From positions 5,850,501 to 5,914,500 of the forward strand of contig NZ_CP020700.1 of the NCBI RefSeq assembly GCF_003932715.1: 64,000 nt of DNA. The letters run 5' to 3'. Source of the stretch: Streptomyces tsukubensis (GTDB taxonomy: Bacteria > Actinomycetota > Actinomycetes > Streptomycetales > Streptomycetaceae). Within the stretch, counting starts at the first letter, position 1, and each line of letters starts with the position of its first letter. This document shows positions 19,799 to 28,622 of the stretch, piece after piece. Below the pieces are notes generated by a model. It made no database searches, was not told the DNA's origin, and saw only the letters and a list, made by a program, of their open reading frames with translations. The position numbers were made by a program, and so were the translations under genes.

Positions 19799-19817
19799 CT
19801 GTCCAGTAAGTGGACAG
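19799..19817. promoter_or_regulatory. Inverted repeat upstream of leuB
   Basis: A perfect 7-bp repeat, CTGTCCA-GTAAG-TGGACAG, lies 40 bases before the leuB start. Size and symmetry suit an operator for a dimeric regulator. It is unlike the palindrome ahead of leuC. Confidence 0.45.
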
Positions 19818-19856
19818 TCCGTGTCATGGGGTGGGATGGCGAGTAGGGTGCCCTTC

Positions 19857-20897
19857 ATGCCCCGCAGCCTCAACATCGCAGTCATCCCCGGCGACGGCAT
19901 CGGCAAGGAAGTCGTCGCCCAGGGACTGAAGGTCCTGACCTCCGTCCTCCCGCAGGACGTCAAGCTGGAGACCACCGAGTACGATCTCGGCGCCCAGCGC
20001 TGGCACCGCACCGGGGAGACCCTCCCGGAAGCGGAGCTGGAGGCCCTCAAGGGGCACGACGCGATTCTGCTCGGTGCCATCGGCGATCCCTCCGTGCCCT
20101 CGGGCGTCCTGGAGCGCGGTCTGCTGCTGAAGCTGCGGTTCGCCTTCGATCACTACGTCAACCTGCGGCCGTCGAAGCTCTTCCCGAACACGGCGACGCC
20201 GCTGGCCGGCCGTCCCGAGATCGACTTCGTGGTGGTCCGTGAGGGCACCGAGGGCCCGTACACGGGCAACGGCGGCTCCCTGCGCACCGGTACGCCCGCC
20301 GAGGTCGCCACCGAGGTCAGCCTGAACACGGCGTACGGCGTCGAGCGCGTCGTCCGCGACGCGTACGAGCGCGCCAACGCCCGCCCCCGCAAGAAGCTGA
20401 CGCTGGTCCACAAGAACAACGTCCTCGTCTACGCGGGACATCTGTGGAAGAACATCTTCGACCGGGTGGGCCAGGAGTACCCCGAGGTCACCACCGACTA
20501 TCTGCACGTCGACGCGGCGACGATCTTCTTCGTCACCCAGCCGGAGCGCTTCGACGTCATCGTCACCGACAACCTCTTCGGTGACATCCTCACCGACCTT
20601 GCCGCCGCCGTCACCGGCGGAATCGGCCTGGCGGCCTCCGGCAACATCAACCCGACGGGCGCCTTCCCGTCGATGTTCGAACCCGTCCACGGCTCCGCCC
20701 CCGATATCGCGGGGACCGGCAAGGCCGACCCGACGGCGACGATCCTCTCCGTCGCCCTCCTCCTGCGCCACCTCGGCTTCGACGCCGAGGCCGCCCGTAT
20801 CGAGGAGGCCGTCTCCGCCGACCTGGCCGAGCGCGACGGAAGCTTCCGCACGACGGACGAGATCGGCGACGCGCTCGCGGTACGCGTAGCGGACTGA
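19857..20897 (+). CDS. leuB: 3-isopropylmalate dehydrogenase
   Basis: NAD-dependent oxidative decarboxylation of 3-isopropylmalate in leucine synthesis; the same class of enzyme can act on beta-methylmalate in the citramalate route. The 346 residues begin [19 protein letters not shown]; the substrate/metal site is seen in [20 protein letters not shown] and the NAD-binding part in [19 protein letters not shown]. Start chosen at MPRSLN, where homologues begin. leuC and leuD are 36 kb away beside ndgR, so the leu genes are split. A terminator follows. Confidence 0.95.
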   Translation: MPRSLNIAVIPGDGIGKEVVAQGLKVLTSVLPQDVKLETTEYDLGAQRWHRTGETLPEAELEALKGHDAILLGAIGDPSVPSGVLERGLLLKLRFAFDHYVNLRPSKLFPNTATPLAGRPEIDFVVVREGTEGPYTGNGGSLRTGTPAEVATEVSLNTAYGVERVVRDAYERANARPRKKLTLVHKNNVLVYAGHLWKNIFDRVGQEYPEVTTDYLHVDAATIFFVTQPERFDVIVTDNLFGDILTDLAAAVTGGIGLAASGNINPTGAFPSMFEPVHGSAPDIAGTGKADPTATILSVALLLRHLGFDAEAARIEEAVSADLAERDGSFRTTDEIGDALAVRVAD

Positions 20898-20913
20898 CCC
20901 GACGAAGCTCACG

Positions 20914-20950
20914 AAGCCGCCGGGTCGCACACAGCGCCCGGCGGCTTCTT
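20914..20950 (+). terminator. Terminator after leuB
   Basis: A perfect 11-bp stem (AAGCCGCCGGG with CCCGGCGGCTT) with a 12-base loop, followed by CTTCC, starts 16 bases after the leuB stop. Confidence 0.75.
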
Positions 20951-21090
20951 CCGTGCGGCCTCCGGGTGCCTCCACCATCAGACCAACAGCAGCCGGACCG
21001 CACCCCCACCCCGTACCACCCGTTTCGGGTCGCCGCCCCCGGGGGCGATAATCGAACCGGGCCGTGGTCCACGGGAATGCTCGGACGTCC

Positions 21091-21112
21091 TAGCACCGTA
21101 TTAGCACCGTAT
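21091..21112. repeat. Tandem 11-bp duplication in the ilvE upstream region
   Basis: TAGCACCGTAT occurs twice head to tail, about 60-80 bases before the ilvE start. Each copy contains a TAGCAC or CCGTAT that could be a -10 box, so the duplication may double a promoter or operator element. Function not established. Confidence 0.5.
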
Positions 21113-21169
21113 GCGGGCGCCGGGGTGAGCGTGTGCGGTCCGCCCATCAACGGTGAAGGAACTGCACTC

Positions 21170-22252
21170 ATGACGACGATCGAGCTGAAGCCCTCCGCTA
21201 ACCCGCTGTCCGCGGCCGAGCGCGAGGCGATCCTGGCGGACCCCGGGTTCGGCCGCCACTTCACCGACCACATGGTGACGATCAGGTGGACCGAGGGCCG
21301 CGGCTGGCACGACGCCCAGCTCACGCCGTACGCCCCGCTCTCCATCGACCCGGCCAATATGACCCTGCACTACGCGCAGGAGATCTTCGAGGGCCTCAAG
21401 GCGTACCGCCGTCCCGACGGCTCCGTCGCCACCTTCCGCCCGCAGGCCAACGCCGAGCGCTTCCAGGTCTCCGCCCGCCGGCTCGCGATGCCTGAGCTAC
21501 CGGTCGAGACCTTCATCGAGGCCTGTGACGCCCTTGTCCGGCAGGACAAGGACTGGGTCCCGGAGCACGGCGGCGAGGCCTCCCTCTACCTCCGGCCGTT
21601 CATGATCGCTGCCGAGGTCGGTCTCGGGGTCCGCCCGGCCAACGAGTACCTCTTCATCGTCATCGCCTCCCCGGCCGGGCCGTACTTCGCCGACGGCGTC
21701 AAGCCGGTCTCGGTCTGGCTCTCGGAGAACTACGTCCGCGCGGTCCCGGGCGGTATGGGCTTCGCCAAGACCGGCGGCAACTACGCGGCGTCCCTGCTCG
21801 CCCAGGCCGAGGCCGCGGAGAAGGGCTGCGACCAGGTCGTCTGGCTGGACGCGCTGGAGCACCGCTGGGTCGAGGAGATGGGCGGGATGAACCTGTACTT
21901 CGTGTACGGGGACAAGATCGTCACGCCCGAGCTGACCGGGTCGCTGCTGGCCGGGATCACCCGTGACTCCCTGCTCACCCTGGCCCGCGATCTCGGCTAC
22001 GAGTCCGTGGAGGGCCGGATCTCCACCGAGCAGTGGCGGCGCGACACCGAGAACGGCACCCTGACCGAGGTCTTCGCCTGCGGTACGGCTGCGGCGATCA
22101 CGCCGGTCGGCCGGGTCAAGTCCACCACCGGGGAGTGGCTCCAGAGCGGTGGCGAGCCCGGCGAGCTGACCATGCAGCTCCGCAACAAGCTGCTGGCCAT
22201 CCAGACCGGTGCGGAGGCCGACGAGCACGGCTGGATGCACGAACTCGGCTGA
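21170..22252 (+). CDS. ilvE: Branched-chain amino acid aminotransferase
   Basis: PLP enzyme of 360 residues (fold type IV) that makes the last step of Val, Leu and Ile synthesis. The class-IV signature includes the substrate loop [17 protein letters not shown], the PLP lysine in [15 protein letters not shown], and [20 protein letters not shown]. The ATG follows GAAGGAAC. Monocistronic: a terminator separates it from leuB and a TPR gene follows after about 50 bases. Confidence 0.96.
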   Translation: MTTIELKPSANPLSAAEREAILADPGFGRHFTDHMVTIRWTEGRGWHDAQLTPYAPLSIDPANMTLHYAQEIFEGLKAYRRPDGSVATFRPQANAERFQVSARRLAMPELPVETFIEACDALVRQDKDWVPEHGGEASLYLRPFMIAAEVGLGVRPANEYLFIVIASPAGPYFADGVKPVSVWLSENYVRAVPGGMGFAKTGGNYAASLLAQAEAAEKGCDQVVWLDALEHRWVEEMGGMNLYFVYGDKIVTPELTGSLLAGITRDSLLTLARDLGYESVEGRISTEQWRRDTENGTLTEVFACGTAAAITPVGRVKSTTGEWLQSGGEPGELTMQLRNKLLAIQTGAEADEHGWMHELG

Positions 22253-22304
22253 CCTCGCGGAAATACGCATGCCCCCGTCCCCGCCGACCGGTGAGGATGG
22301 GGGC

Positions 22305-22988
22305 ATGATCATTTCCGGGAACACGGGAACGGGAGACGGCGGCCACCGTCGTGACGGCGAGAGCACCGAACCCAGCGAGAACCGCGAGAACCGCGAGAAC
22401 CGCCAGAGCACCGAGAGCACCGAGAGCACCCAGAGCACCGGGACCGGTGACGGCGTCCGGGTGCCGGGTCCGGAATCGTCCGGTCCGCGCGACCGGGAGC
22501 TGGCCGTGGCGATCGGACTGCGCGACAGCGGCGAGCCGGTGGCCCGCGAGGAGGCCCGCCGCAGGCTGGTGGCGCTGGCGGACCGGCTGCCCGATGACGC
22601 CGAGGTCGCGTACCACACGGCCTGGGCCCACGACGTCCTGGAACGGGAGGCCGAGGCGGTTCCGTACTACGAACGTGCCCTGACCGCCGGTGCCCCGTCG
22701 CTCACGGAGGCCGACCGCTGCGAGGCGTACCTCGGACTCGGCAGCACCTATCGGGTGCTCGGCCGGTACGAGGACGCCGAGCGGACCCTGCGTGCCGGTG
22801 TCGCCGCCTTCCCCGGGCACGGCGGGCTGCGGACTTTTCTGGGCATGGCCCTCTACAACACCGGTCGCCACGAGGAGTCCGTACGGCTCCTGCTGGACCT
22901 GCTCGTCCGGACCAGCGGCGACCCCACCGTCCGGGCCTTCGGCCGGGCCATCACCGCCTATGCGGAGGACCTGAACCGGACCGTGTGA
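22305..22988 (+). CDS. Tetratricopeptide-repeat protein with repetitive N-terminal linker
   Basis: About 227 residues. Residues 1-50 are low complexity, dominated by ENR and STE repeats (SENRENRENRQSTESTEST), and probably unstructured. The rest is helical with TPR-like units such as AEVAYHTAWAHDVLEREAEAVPYYERAL and AYLGLGSTYRVLGRYEDAERTL shown here in part by their YHTAWAH and YLGLGSTYR starts. TPR units usually hold protein partners. The start ATG follows GAGGATGGGGGC. No partner is obvious nearby. Confidence 0.75.
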   Translation: MIISGNTGTGDGGHRRDGESTEPSENRENRENRQSTESTESTQSTGTGDGVRVPGPESSGPRDRELAVAIGLRDSGEPVAREEARRRLVALADRLPDDAEVAYHTAWAHDVLEREAEAVPYYERALTAGAPSLTEADRCEAYLGLGSTYRVLGRYEDAERTLRAGVAAFPGHGGLRTFLGMALYNTGRHEESVRLLLDLLVRTSGDPTVRAFGRAITAYAEDLNRTV

Positions 22989-23064
22989 ATCGGTTGGTCC
23001 GAGCCGGACGGTCCGAGCCGCGGACGGGGTCCGGGCCCCTGGCGGGTCCTCGCCCACCGCACCT

Positions 23065-23135
23065 TAGAGCGGTGCTCGAAAACACTCCCGCCGATCCTTC
23101 TCATCGCCGCGCCCACTGTTTAGAGTGACGCTCAA
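23065..23135. promoter_or_regulatory. Paired operator-like sites upstream of ureAB
   Basis: Two copies of a 15-base inverted repeat, TAGAG-CGGTG-CTCGA (23065) and TAGAG-TGACG-CTCAA (23121), are 56 bases apart. The second contains TAGAGT, a fit to a -10 box, and ends directly before the AAAGGAGG ribosome site. They are candidates for the TetR regulator encoded at the end of this gene cluster. Confidence 0.55.
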
Positions 23136-23151
23136 AAGGAGGTACGGCGGA

Positions 23152-23832
23152 ATGCGACTCACCCCAACGGAGCGGGACCGGCTGCTGCTCTTCGGCGCGG
23201 CCGAGCTGGCCCGGGCGCGCCGGGCGCGCGGTCTGAAGCTGAATGTGCCCGAGGCGACCGCGCTGATCGCGGACACGGTGTGCGAGGCGGCCAGGGACGG
23301 CCGCCGGCTCGTCGAAGCCGTCGAGGCGGCCCGGTCCGTGCTCGGGCCCGACGACGTACTGCCCGGAGTGGCCGATGTGGTGACCGAGGTCCATGTGGAG
23401 GCGGTCTTCGACGACGGCTCCCGGCTCGCCGTGGTCTCCGACCCGATCGGCGGCACCGCGGGCCCCGCCGCGCCCGGCGCGATCCTGCCCGGCCCCGCGG
23501 ACCCCGCCCCGGAGCCGGACACGGTGCTGACCGTCCGCAACACCGCCGAGGTGCCGATCAGCGTCACCTCCCACTTCCACTTCTTCGAGGCCAATCCGCG
23601 CCTCGACTTCGACCGTTCGGCGGCGTACGGCATGCGGCTGTGCGTACCGGCCGGTTCGTCCGTCCGCTTCGACCCGGGCGGCAGCGCCGAGATCGGTCTG
23701 GTCCCCATCGGCGGCGCCCGGATCGCCATCGGCTTCGCGGGTCTGGTCGACGGGCCGCTGGACGCGCCCGGCGCAAAGGACGAAGCCCTGCGCAGGGCGG
23801 CGGCCTGCGGCTATTTGGGGGCGGACCGATGA
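23152..23832 (+). CDS. ureAB: Fused urease gamma-beta subunit
   Basis: Non-catalytic part of urease, 226 residues, in which UreA and UreB are one chain. Residues 1-100 match UreA (MRLTPTERDRLLLFGAAELA, RARGLKLNVPEATALIADTV); from about 103 the UreB-like domain follows (HFHFFEANPRLDFDRSAAYG, GMRLCVPAGSSVRFDPGG). An excellent AAAGGAGG lies upstream. Its TGA overlaps the ATG of the alpha subunit. No ureD, E, F or G is present in the window. Confidence 0.92.
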   Translation: MRLTPTERDRLLLFGAAELARARRARGLKLNVPEATALIADTVCEAARDGRRLVEAVEAARSVLGPDDVLPGVADVVTEVHVEAVFDDGSRLAVVSDPIGGTAGPAAPGAILPGPADPAPEPDTVLTVRNTAEVPISVTSHFHFFEANPRLDFDRSAAYGMRLCVPAGSSVRFDPGGSAEIGLVPIGGARIAIGFAGLVDGPLDAPGAKDEALRRAAACGYLGADR

Positions 23833-25541
23833 GCGCGGCACCCCGTCCGGGCGGCGGGATCGACCCGTACGAATACGCCTCGGTCCACGGCCCGCGCGCC
23901 GGGGACCGGGTGGTGCTGGGCGATACCGGGCTGGTGGTCCGGGTCGAGTCCGACTCCCAGCACCCGGGTGACGAATTCCTCGCGGGCTTCGGCAAGACCG
24001 CCCGCGACGGACTGCACCTCAAAGCCGCGGCCGTCCGCGAGACCTGCGACGTCGTCATCAGCAACGTTCTCGTCATCGACGCGGTCCAGGGCATCCGGAA
24101 GGTGTCGATCGGGATCCGCGAGGGCCGGATCACCGGGATCGGCCGGGCAGGCAATCCGGACACCCTCGACGGGGTCGACGTGGTCACCGGCACCGGCACC
24201 ACGATCGTCTCGGGCGAAGGGCTGATCGCCACGGCCGGTGCCGTGGACACCCATGTCCATCTGCTCTCCCCGCGGATCATGGAGGCTTCCCTGGCCTCCG
24301 GCGTCACCACGATCATCGGCCAGGAGTTCGGCCCGGTCTGGGGCGTCGGCGTCAACTCGCCCTGGGCCCTGAAGCACGCCTTCGGCGCCTTCGACGCCTG
24401 GCCGGTGAACATCGGCTTCCTGGGCCGCGGTTCCTCGTCGCATGCGGCGCCCCTGGTGGAGGCGCTGGCCGAGGGTGGGGCCTGCGGTTTCAAGGTCCAC
24501 GAGGACATGGGCGCCCACACCCGCGCCCTGGACACCGCCCTGCGGGTGGCCGACGAGCACGACGTCCAGGTCGCCCTGCACAGCGACGGGCTGAACGAGT
24601 GCCTGTCGGTGGAGGACACCCTGCGGGTGCTGGAGGGCCGGACGATCCACGCCTTCCACATCGAGGGCTGCGGCGGCGGGCACGTCCCCAACGTCCTCAA
24701 GATGGCGGGCGTACCGAACGTCATCGGCTCCTCCACCAATCCGACGCTCCCCTTCGGCCGGGACGCGGTCGCGGAGCACTACGGCATGATCGTCTCGGTC
24801 CACGATCTGAAGACGGACCTGCCCGGCGACGCCGCCATGGCCCGGGACCGGATCCGGGCCGGGACCATGGGCGCGGAGGACGTCCTGCACGATCTCGGGG
24901 CCATCGGCATCACCTCGTCCGACGCCCAGGGCATGGGCCGCGCCGGGGAGACCGTGCGCCGCACGTTCGCCATGGCGGGCAAGATGAAGGCCGAGCTGGG
25001 CCCGCTCGCGGGCGACGGCCCGCACGACGACAACGCCCGCGTACTGCGCTATATGGCCAAGCTGACGATCAACCCGGCCATCGCGCACGGGCTCTCCCAC
25101 GAGATCGGCTCCATCGAGACCGGCAAGATGGCGGACATCGTCCTCTGGCAGCCGCGCTATTTCGGTGCGAAGCCGCAACTGGTCCTGAAGTCGGGTTTCC
25201 CCGCCTACGGCGTCACCGGCGATCCGAACGCGGCCACCGACACCTGCGAACCGCTGGTGCTCGGACCGCAGTTCGGGGCGTACGGAGCGACCCCGGCCGA
25301 CCTGTCGGTCGCCTTCGTCGCCGGGGCTGCCGTCGCGGCGGGCAACGATCTGCTGCCGACCCGCCGCCGCCGGGTCGCGGTCCGCGGCACCCGCGGCATC
25401 GGCCCGGCCGATCTGCTGCTCAACTCCCGGATCGGAGATGTCGCCGTGGACGCCCGCAGCGGTCTGGTCACCCTCGACGGCGACCCGATCCGCTCCGAAG
25501 CCGCCGAATCGGTCTCCCTCAACCGCCTCTACTTCCTCTGA
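23829..25541 (+). CDS. ureC: Divergent urease alpha subunit
   Basis: Nickel amidohydrolase-like subunit of 570 residues. The metal ligands of classical ureases are all kept: H142 and H144 in DTHVHLLSP, the carbamylated K222 and H224 in GFKVHEDMG, H251 in ALHSDGLNE, H277 in FHIEGCGGGH, and D365 in TSSDAQGMGR. The mobile flap differs: the usual MVCHHL reads VSVHDL, so the flap Cys is Val while the catalytic His (H325) stays. Surrounding motifs (HLLSP, HSDG) also differ from standard UreC. Translation is coupled to ureAB; agmatine deiminase follows after 28 bases. True urease activity is uncertain. Confidence 0.88.
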   Translation: MSAAPRPGGGIDPYEYASVHGPRAGDRVVLGDTGLVVRVESDSQHPGDEFLAGFGKTARDGLHLKAAAVRETCDVVISNVLVIDAVQGIRKVSIGIREGRITGIGRAGNPDTLDGVDVVTGTGTTIVSGEGLIATAGAVDTHVHLLSPRIMEASLASGVTTIIGQEFGPVWGVGVNSPWALKHAFGAFDAWPVNIGFLGRGSSSHAAPLVEALAEGGACGFKVHEDMGAHTRALDTALRVADEHDVQVALHSDGLNECLSVEDTLRVLEGRTIHAFHIEGCGGGHVPNVLKMAGVPNVIGSSTNPTLPFGRDAVAEHYGMIVSVHDLKTDLPGDAAMARDRIRAGTMGAEDVLHDLGAIGITSSDAQGMGRAGETVRRTFAMAGKMKAELGPLAGDGPHDDNARVLRYMAKLTINPAIAHGLSHEIGSIETGKMADIVLWQPRYFGAKPQLVLKSGFPAYGVTGDPNAATDTCEPLVLGPQFGAYGATPADLSVAFVAGAAVAAGNDLLPTRRRRVAVRGTRGIGPADLLLNSRIGDVAVDARSGLVTLDGDPIRSEAAESVSLNRLYFL

Positions 25542-25569
25542 CACCCCGCAGCACCACTGGAGTAGCCCG

Positions 25570-26610
25570 ATGTTCCGTATGCCGCCCGAGTGGGCGCCCC
25601 ATGAACGCACCTGGATGGCCTGGCCCGGCCCCAACCCCACCTTCTCCGACGGTGACGAACTCGACGGTTCCCGGCGCGCCTGGGCCGCCGTTGCCCGCGC
25701 CGTCCGCCGCTTCGAACCGGTCACGATGGTGGTCGGCCCCGGGCAGAGCGCCGGGGCCCGGGCCCTGCTCGGCCCGGACGTCGATCTCGTCGAACGGGAA
25801 CTCGACGATGCCTGGATGCGGGACATCGGGCCGACGTTCGTCAGCGACGGGACCCGGCTCGCCGCCGTGGACTGGGTGTTCAACGGCTGGGGCGCCCAGG
25901 AGTGGGCCCGCTGGGAGCACGACGCGAAGATCGCCCGTGCCGTGGCGGATCTCGCGGGCGTCCCCGTCCACGGTTCTCCGCTGGTCAACGAGGGCGGCGG
26001 TATCCATGTCGACGGAGAGGGCACGGTCCTGCTGACCGAGACGGTCCAGCTCGGCCCGGAGCGCAATCCGGGCTGGACCAGGGAGCGGGCCGAGGCCGAG
26101 ATCCACGCCCGGCTCGGCACCACCAAGGCGATCTGGCTTCCGCGGGGCCTGGCCGCCGACTATCCGCCGCACGGCTACGGCACCCTCGGCCATATCGACA
26201 TCGTCGCCGCCTTCGCGGGCCCCGGGGTGATCGTCGCCCACACCCAGCCCGACCCGGCCCACCCCGACCACGTCCCCTGCGCCCGGAACGTGGAGTTCCT
26301 CCGTACCCAGACGGATGCGAAGGGACGGCCGTTCGAGGTCGTCGAGGTGCCCGCGCCCACCGCCGTCCGCGGTGAGGACGGCCACTGGGCCGACTACTCG
26401 TACATCAACCACTACGTCTGCAACGGCGGTGTGGTGCTCTGCGCCTTCGACGATCCGCGCGACGAGGAGGCGGCGGCGATTTTCCGGCGGCTCTACCCGG
26501 ACCGCGAGGTCGTTCTGGTCGACGCCCGGACGATCTTCGCCGGGGGTGGCGGGATCCACTGCATTACCCAGCAACAGCCCGCGGTGGACGGGGACAGCAG
26601 GGGAGAATGA
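25570..26610 (+). CDS. aguA: Agmatine deiminase
   Basis: Penteine-fold (peptidyl-arginine-deiminase-like) enzyme of 346 residues that hydrolyses agmatine to N-carbamoylputrescine and ammonia. It begins MFRMPPEWAPHERTWMAWPG; the acid pair region is DDAWMRDIGPTFV, the catalytic His region HGYGTLGHIDIV, and the nucleophile is C331 in GGGIHCITQQQP. Start follows a GGAG. It belongs to the ureAB-ureC transcription unit, suggesting the cluster releases ammonia from guanidino or ureido nitrogen. Start and family are clear; exact substrate is inferred. Confidence 0.92.
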   Translation: MFRMPPEWAPHERTWMAWPGPNPTFSDGDELDGSRRAWAAVARAVRRFEPVTMVVGPGQSAGARALLGPDVDLVERELDDAWMRDIGPTFVSDGTRLAAVDWVFNGWGAQEWARWEHDAKIARAVADLAGVPVHGSPLVNEGGGIHVDGEGTVLLTETVQLGPERNPGWTRERAEAEIHARLGTTKAIWLPRGLAADYPPHGYGTLGHIDIVAAFAGPGVIVAHTQPDPAHPDHVPCARNVEFLRTQTDAKGRPFEVVEVPAPTAVRGEDGHWADYSYINHYVCNGGVVLCAFDDPRDEEAAAIFRRLYPDREVVLVDARTIFAGGGGIHCITQQQPAVDGDSRGE

Positions 26611-26669
26611 GGCGGTGGACGGCCCCCGGGGTACGGAGGGGGCCGTTCCTCCACTGGAGGTGAGTGAGC

Positions 26670-27707
26670 ATGTCCCCAATCGCAGACGGCTCCGGGGCGG
26701 TTGCCCCCGGCAGTACGGACCGCGCCGAGTTCGAGGCGGACACCCGGGCCCACCGGCAGCTGTACTGGACCACCGAGCCCGCGGAGCTGATCGCGACCGT
26801 CACCGGGCATATCGCGGCGGGCCGGACCCTGCAGGCCGGAGCCGGTGACGCCGCCGGTGCGGATGCTCCCTCCGAAGAGGGCGGTACGGACGGGGCTGCG
26901 GACGGTGCCGGGACGGCGGCGGCCCTCGCCGAGAGCCTGCTGCTCGTGGGACGGCTCGAACTCCTCGGCCGCCATGACCCGGAGGCCGCCCGCCCCGTCC
27001 TCCAGGAGGCGCGTACGACGGCCGTCGCCGCCGGTGAACCACTGTTGGCGGCTGCCGCCCTCGGTCTGCTGGCGCTGGTGCCCGCCGACGGGCGGACCGG
27101 GGCGGCGGCCGAGTCCTTCACCGCGGCCCGGTCCCTGCTCGCGCACGCCGGTACCGGCGCCGCCGGGCTCCTCGACTGGCTGGAGGCCATCGAGGCCGAG
27201 CGCGCCACCCGGGACGGGGAGCACGAGAGGGCGATCCGGCTGATCTCCCGGGTCGAGGGGGCCCGGGTCCGGTCGGAGGACCGGCCGTTCCCGCTGTGGC
27301 TCGACTGGTGCACGACGGCCCGGATCGGCATCCTCAAGGGCCGGATCCAGCTCGCCGCGGGTCTGGTGGCGCAGGCCAGACGTACCCTGCTCTACGCGAT
27401 GGCGACGGTACGCCCCGACGACCACGGCCAGCGGTCCCTGATCTACGCGGGCCTCGCCGCCGTCGAAGCCGCGGACGGCCAGGCGTACGAGTCCTGCGGT
27501 TACGCCTGCCGGGCGCTGGAGCACATCGAGGCGGGCGGCGACGTGATGGGCGTCCGGGGCGGTCTGGAGGAGTATCTGCACGACTCGTGCGTGCAGGACC
27601 TCTACGAGAGCCTGGCGTTCTCCCCGGCCGAGTCCGTGACCCCGGCCGACATCAGCGAGGTCACCCGCCGGGGCACGGGTGCCGGGCGGGCCCCGGGAAT
27701 CCGGTAG
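26670..27707 (+). CDS. Helical-repeat (TPR-like) protein of unknown function
   Basis: About 345 residues, almost all Ala/Leu-rich helices arranged in TPR-like pairs (LLVGRLELLGRHDPEAARPV, AMATVRPDDHGQRSLIYAGL), with a Gly/Asp/Ala-rich gap near residues 55-80. No catalytic motif or membrane segment is seen. ATG chosen because GGAGG lies 9 bases upstream; a GTG two codons earlier is too close to it. It follows agmatine deiminase by 59 bases and precedes the TetR gene, so it is probably part of the same cluster. It resembles the helical C-terminal halves of some actinobacterial regulators but has no DNA-binding domain. Confidence 0.6.
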   Translation: MSPIADGSGAVAPGSTDRAEFEADTRAHRQLYWTTEPAELIATVTGHIAAGRTLQAGAGDAAGADAPSEEGGTDGAADGAGTAAALAESLLLVGRLELLGRHDPEAARPVLQEARTTAVAAGEPLLAAAALGLLALVPADGRTGAAAESFTAARSLLAHAGTGAAGLLDWLEAIEAERATRDGEHERAIRLISRVEGARVRSEDRPFPLWLDWCTTARIGILKGRIQLAAGLVAQARRTLLYAMATVRPDDHGQRSLIYAGLAAVEAADGQAYESCGYACRALEHIEAGGDVMGVRGGLEEYLHDSCVQDLYESLAFSPAESVTPADISEVTRRGTGAGRAPGIR

Positions 27708-27832
27708 AACGTACGGGTGAATCACTTGCCGGGGGCGCCACTGCGGGCGCGTGACACGGGATCGTCGGACAGCGGTACGAGGCGCGGTACGAGGCCGGCC
27801 GGGCCGGTCGGGTCGGTCGCGAGGTCCGGCCG

Positions 27833-28471
27833 GTGACCCCGCCCGCCCGGCGCCGCAATATCGCCCCGCCCCGCGAGTCCGTCCTCGCCGCGGCCATGGC
27901 CACCATCGCGGAGCACGGGCTCGACGCGCTCACCATGGCCGGTCTCGGCCGGGACGTCGGCATGAGCAGCGGCCATCTCCTCTACTACTTCGGCACCAAG
28001 GACGAACTCCTGCTGCGGACGCTGGAGTGGAGCGAAGGACGGCTCGGCGCCGAACGGGCCGCACTGCTCGCCCGGCAGGCGCCGGCCGCCGAGAGGCTGA
28101 CCGGCTATGTGGAGCTGTACGTCCCCGACGGGCCGCGCGATCCGCACTGGACGCTCTGGCTGGAGGTGTGGAACCGCTCGGCCGGGGCGGCGGAGTCCGC
28201 GCGGGCCCGGCAGTCCGCGATCGAAGGCGCCTGGCACCGGGATCTGGTCGCGCTGCTCGCGGAGGGCATCTCCCACGGCGAGTTCCGCAGGGTCGACCCC
28301 GACCGTTTCGCGGTCCGCCTGCGGGCTCTCCTCGACGGCCTGAGCGTCCATGTGACGGTCGCCCTCCCGGGCACCAGCCGCCACCAGTCCCTGGCCCACG
28401 TCAGCGAATTCCTGACGGATTCCCTCCTGCCGCTTAACTCTGCCGAGCAGGGGCGCGAGGAGGGCATTTAG
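27833..28471 (+). CDS. TetR-family regulator, BetI-like
   Basis: A 212-residue repressor with the N-terminal DNA-binding part VLAAAMATIAEHGLDALTMA and GRDVGMSSGHLLYYFGTKDE. The C-terminal domain (LEVWNRSAGAAESARARQSA) looks like BetI-type ligand domains. GTG start. The final residues (AEQGREEGI) are encoded by a copy of an intergenic repeat, so the natural C-terminus has been extended or replaced. Candidate repressor of the urease/agmatine deiminase cluster through the paired sites at 23065-23135; this link is inferred from proximity. Confidence 0.85.
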   Translation: MTPPARRRNIAPPRESVLAAAMATIAEHGLDALTMAGLGRDVGMSSGHLLYYFGTKDELLLRTLEWSEGRLGAERAALLARQAPAAERLTGYVELYVPDGPRDPHWTLWLEVWNRSAGAAESARARQSAIEGAWHRDLVALLAEGISHGEFRRVDPDRFAVRLRALLDGLSVHVTVALPGTSRHQSLAHVSEFLTDSLLPLNSAEQGREEGI

Positions 28472-28502
28472 GGGCGCGAGGAACTGCGCGAACAACCCCA
28501 AC
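28449..28502. repeat. Streptomyces-type intergenic repeat, one partial and one fuller copy
   Basis: AGGGGCGCGAGGA occurs at 28449 and again at 28470, where it continues GGAACTGCGCGAACAACCCC. The GGGGCGCGGGGAACTGCGCGA pattern is a dispersed extragenic element I recognise from many Streptomyces genomes. The first partial copy encodes the end of the TetR protein. Confidence 0.6.
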
Positions 28503-28622
28503 GGCGGGACAGCCGTACACAAGGCTCAAAAGAACGGCGCTCCGTGTGTAGCTCGCAGTAAACGTGACGCACACCAATGCGCCCCCTTGAAGCGGCCCAG
28601 CCGCTCGCGGCACGGTGCCCGC

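Noticed and set aside
24599..26035. 478-codon plus-strand frame overlapping ureC and agmatine deiminase
   Set aside because: Alternate-frame shadow across two genes with complete catalytic motifs.
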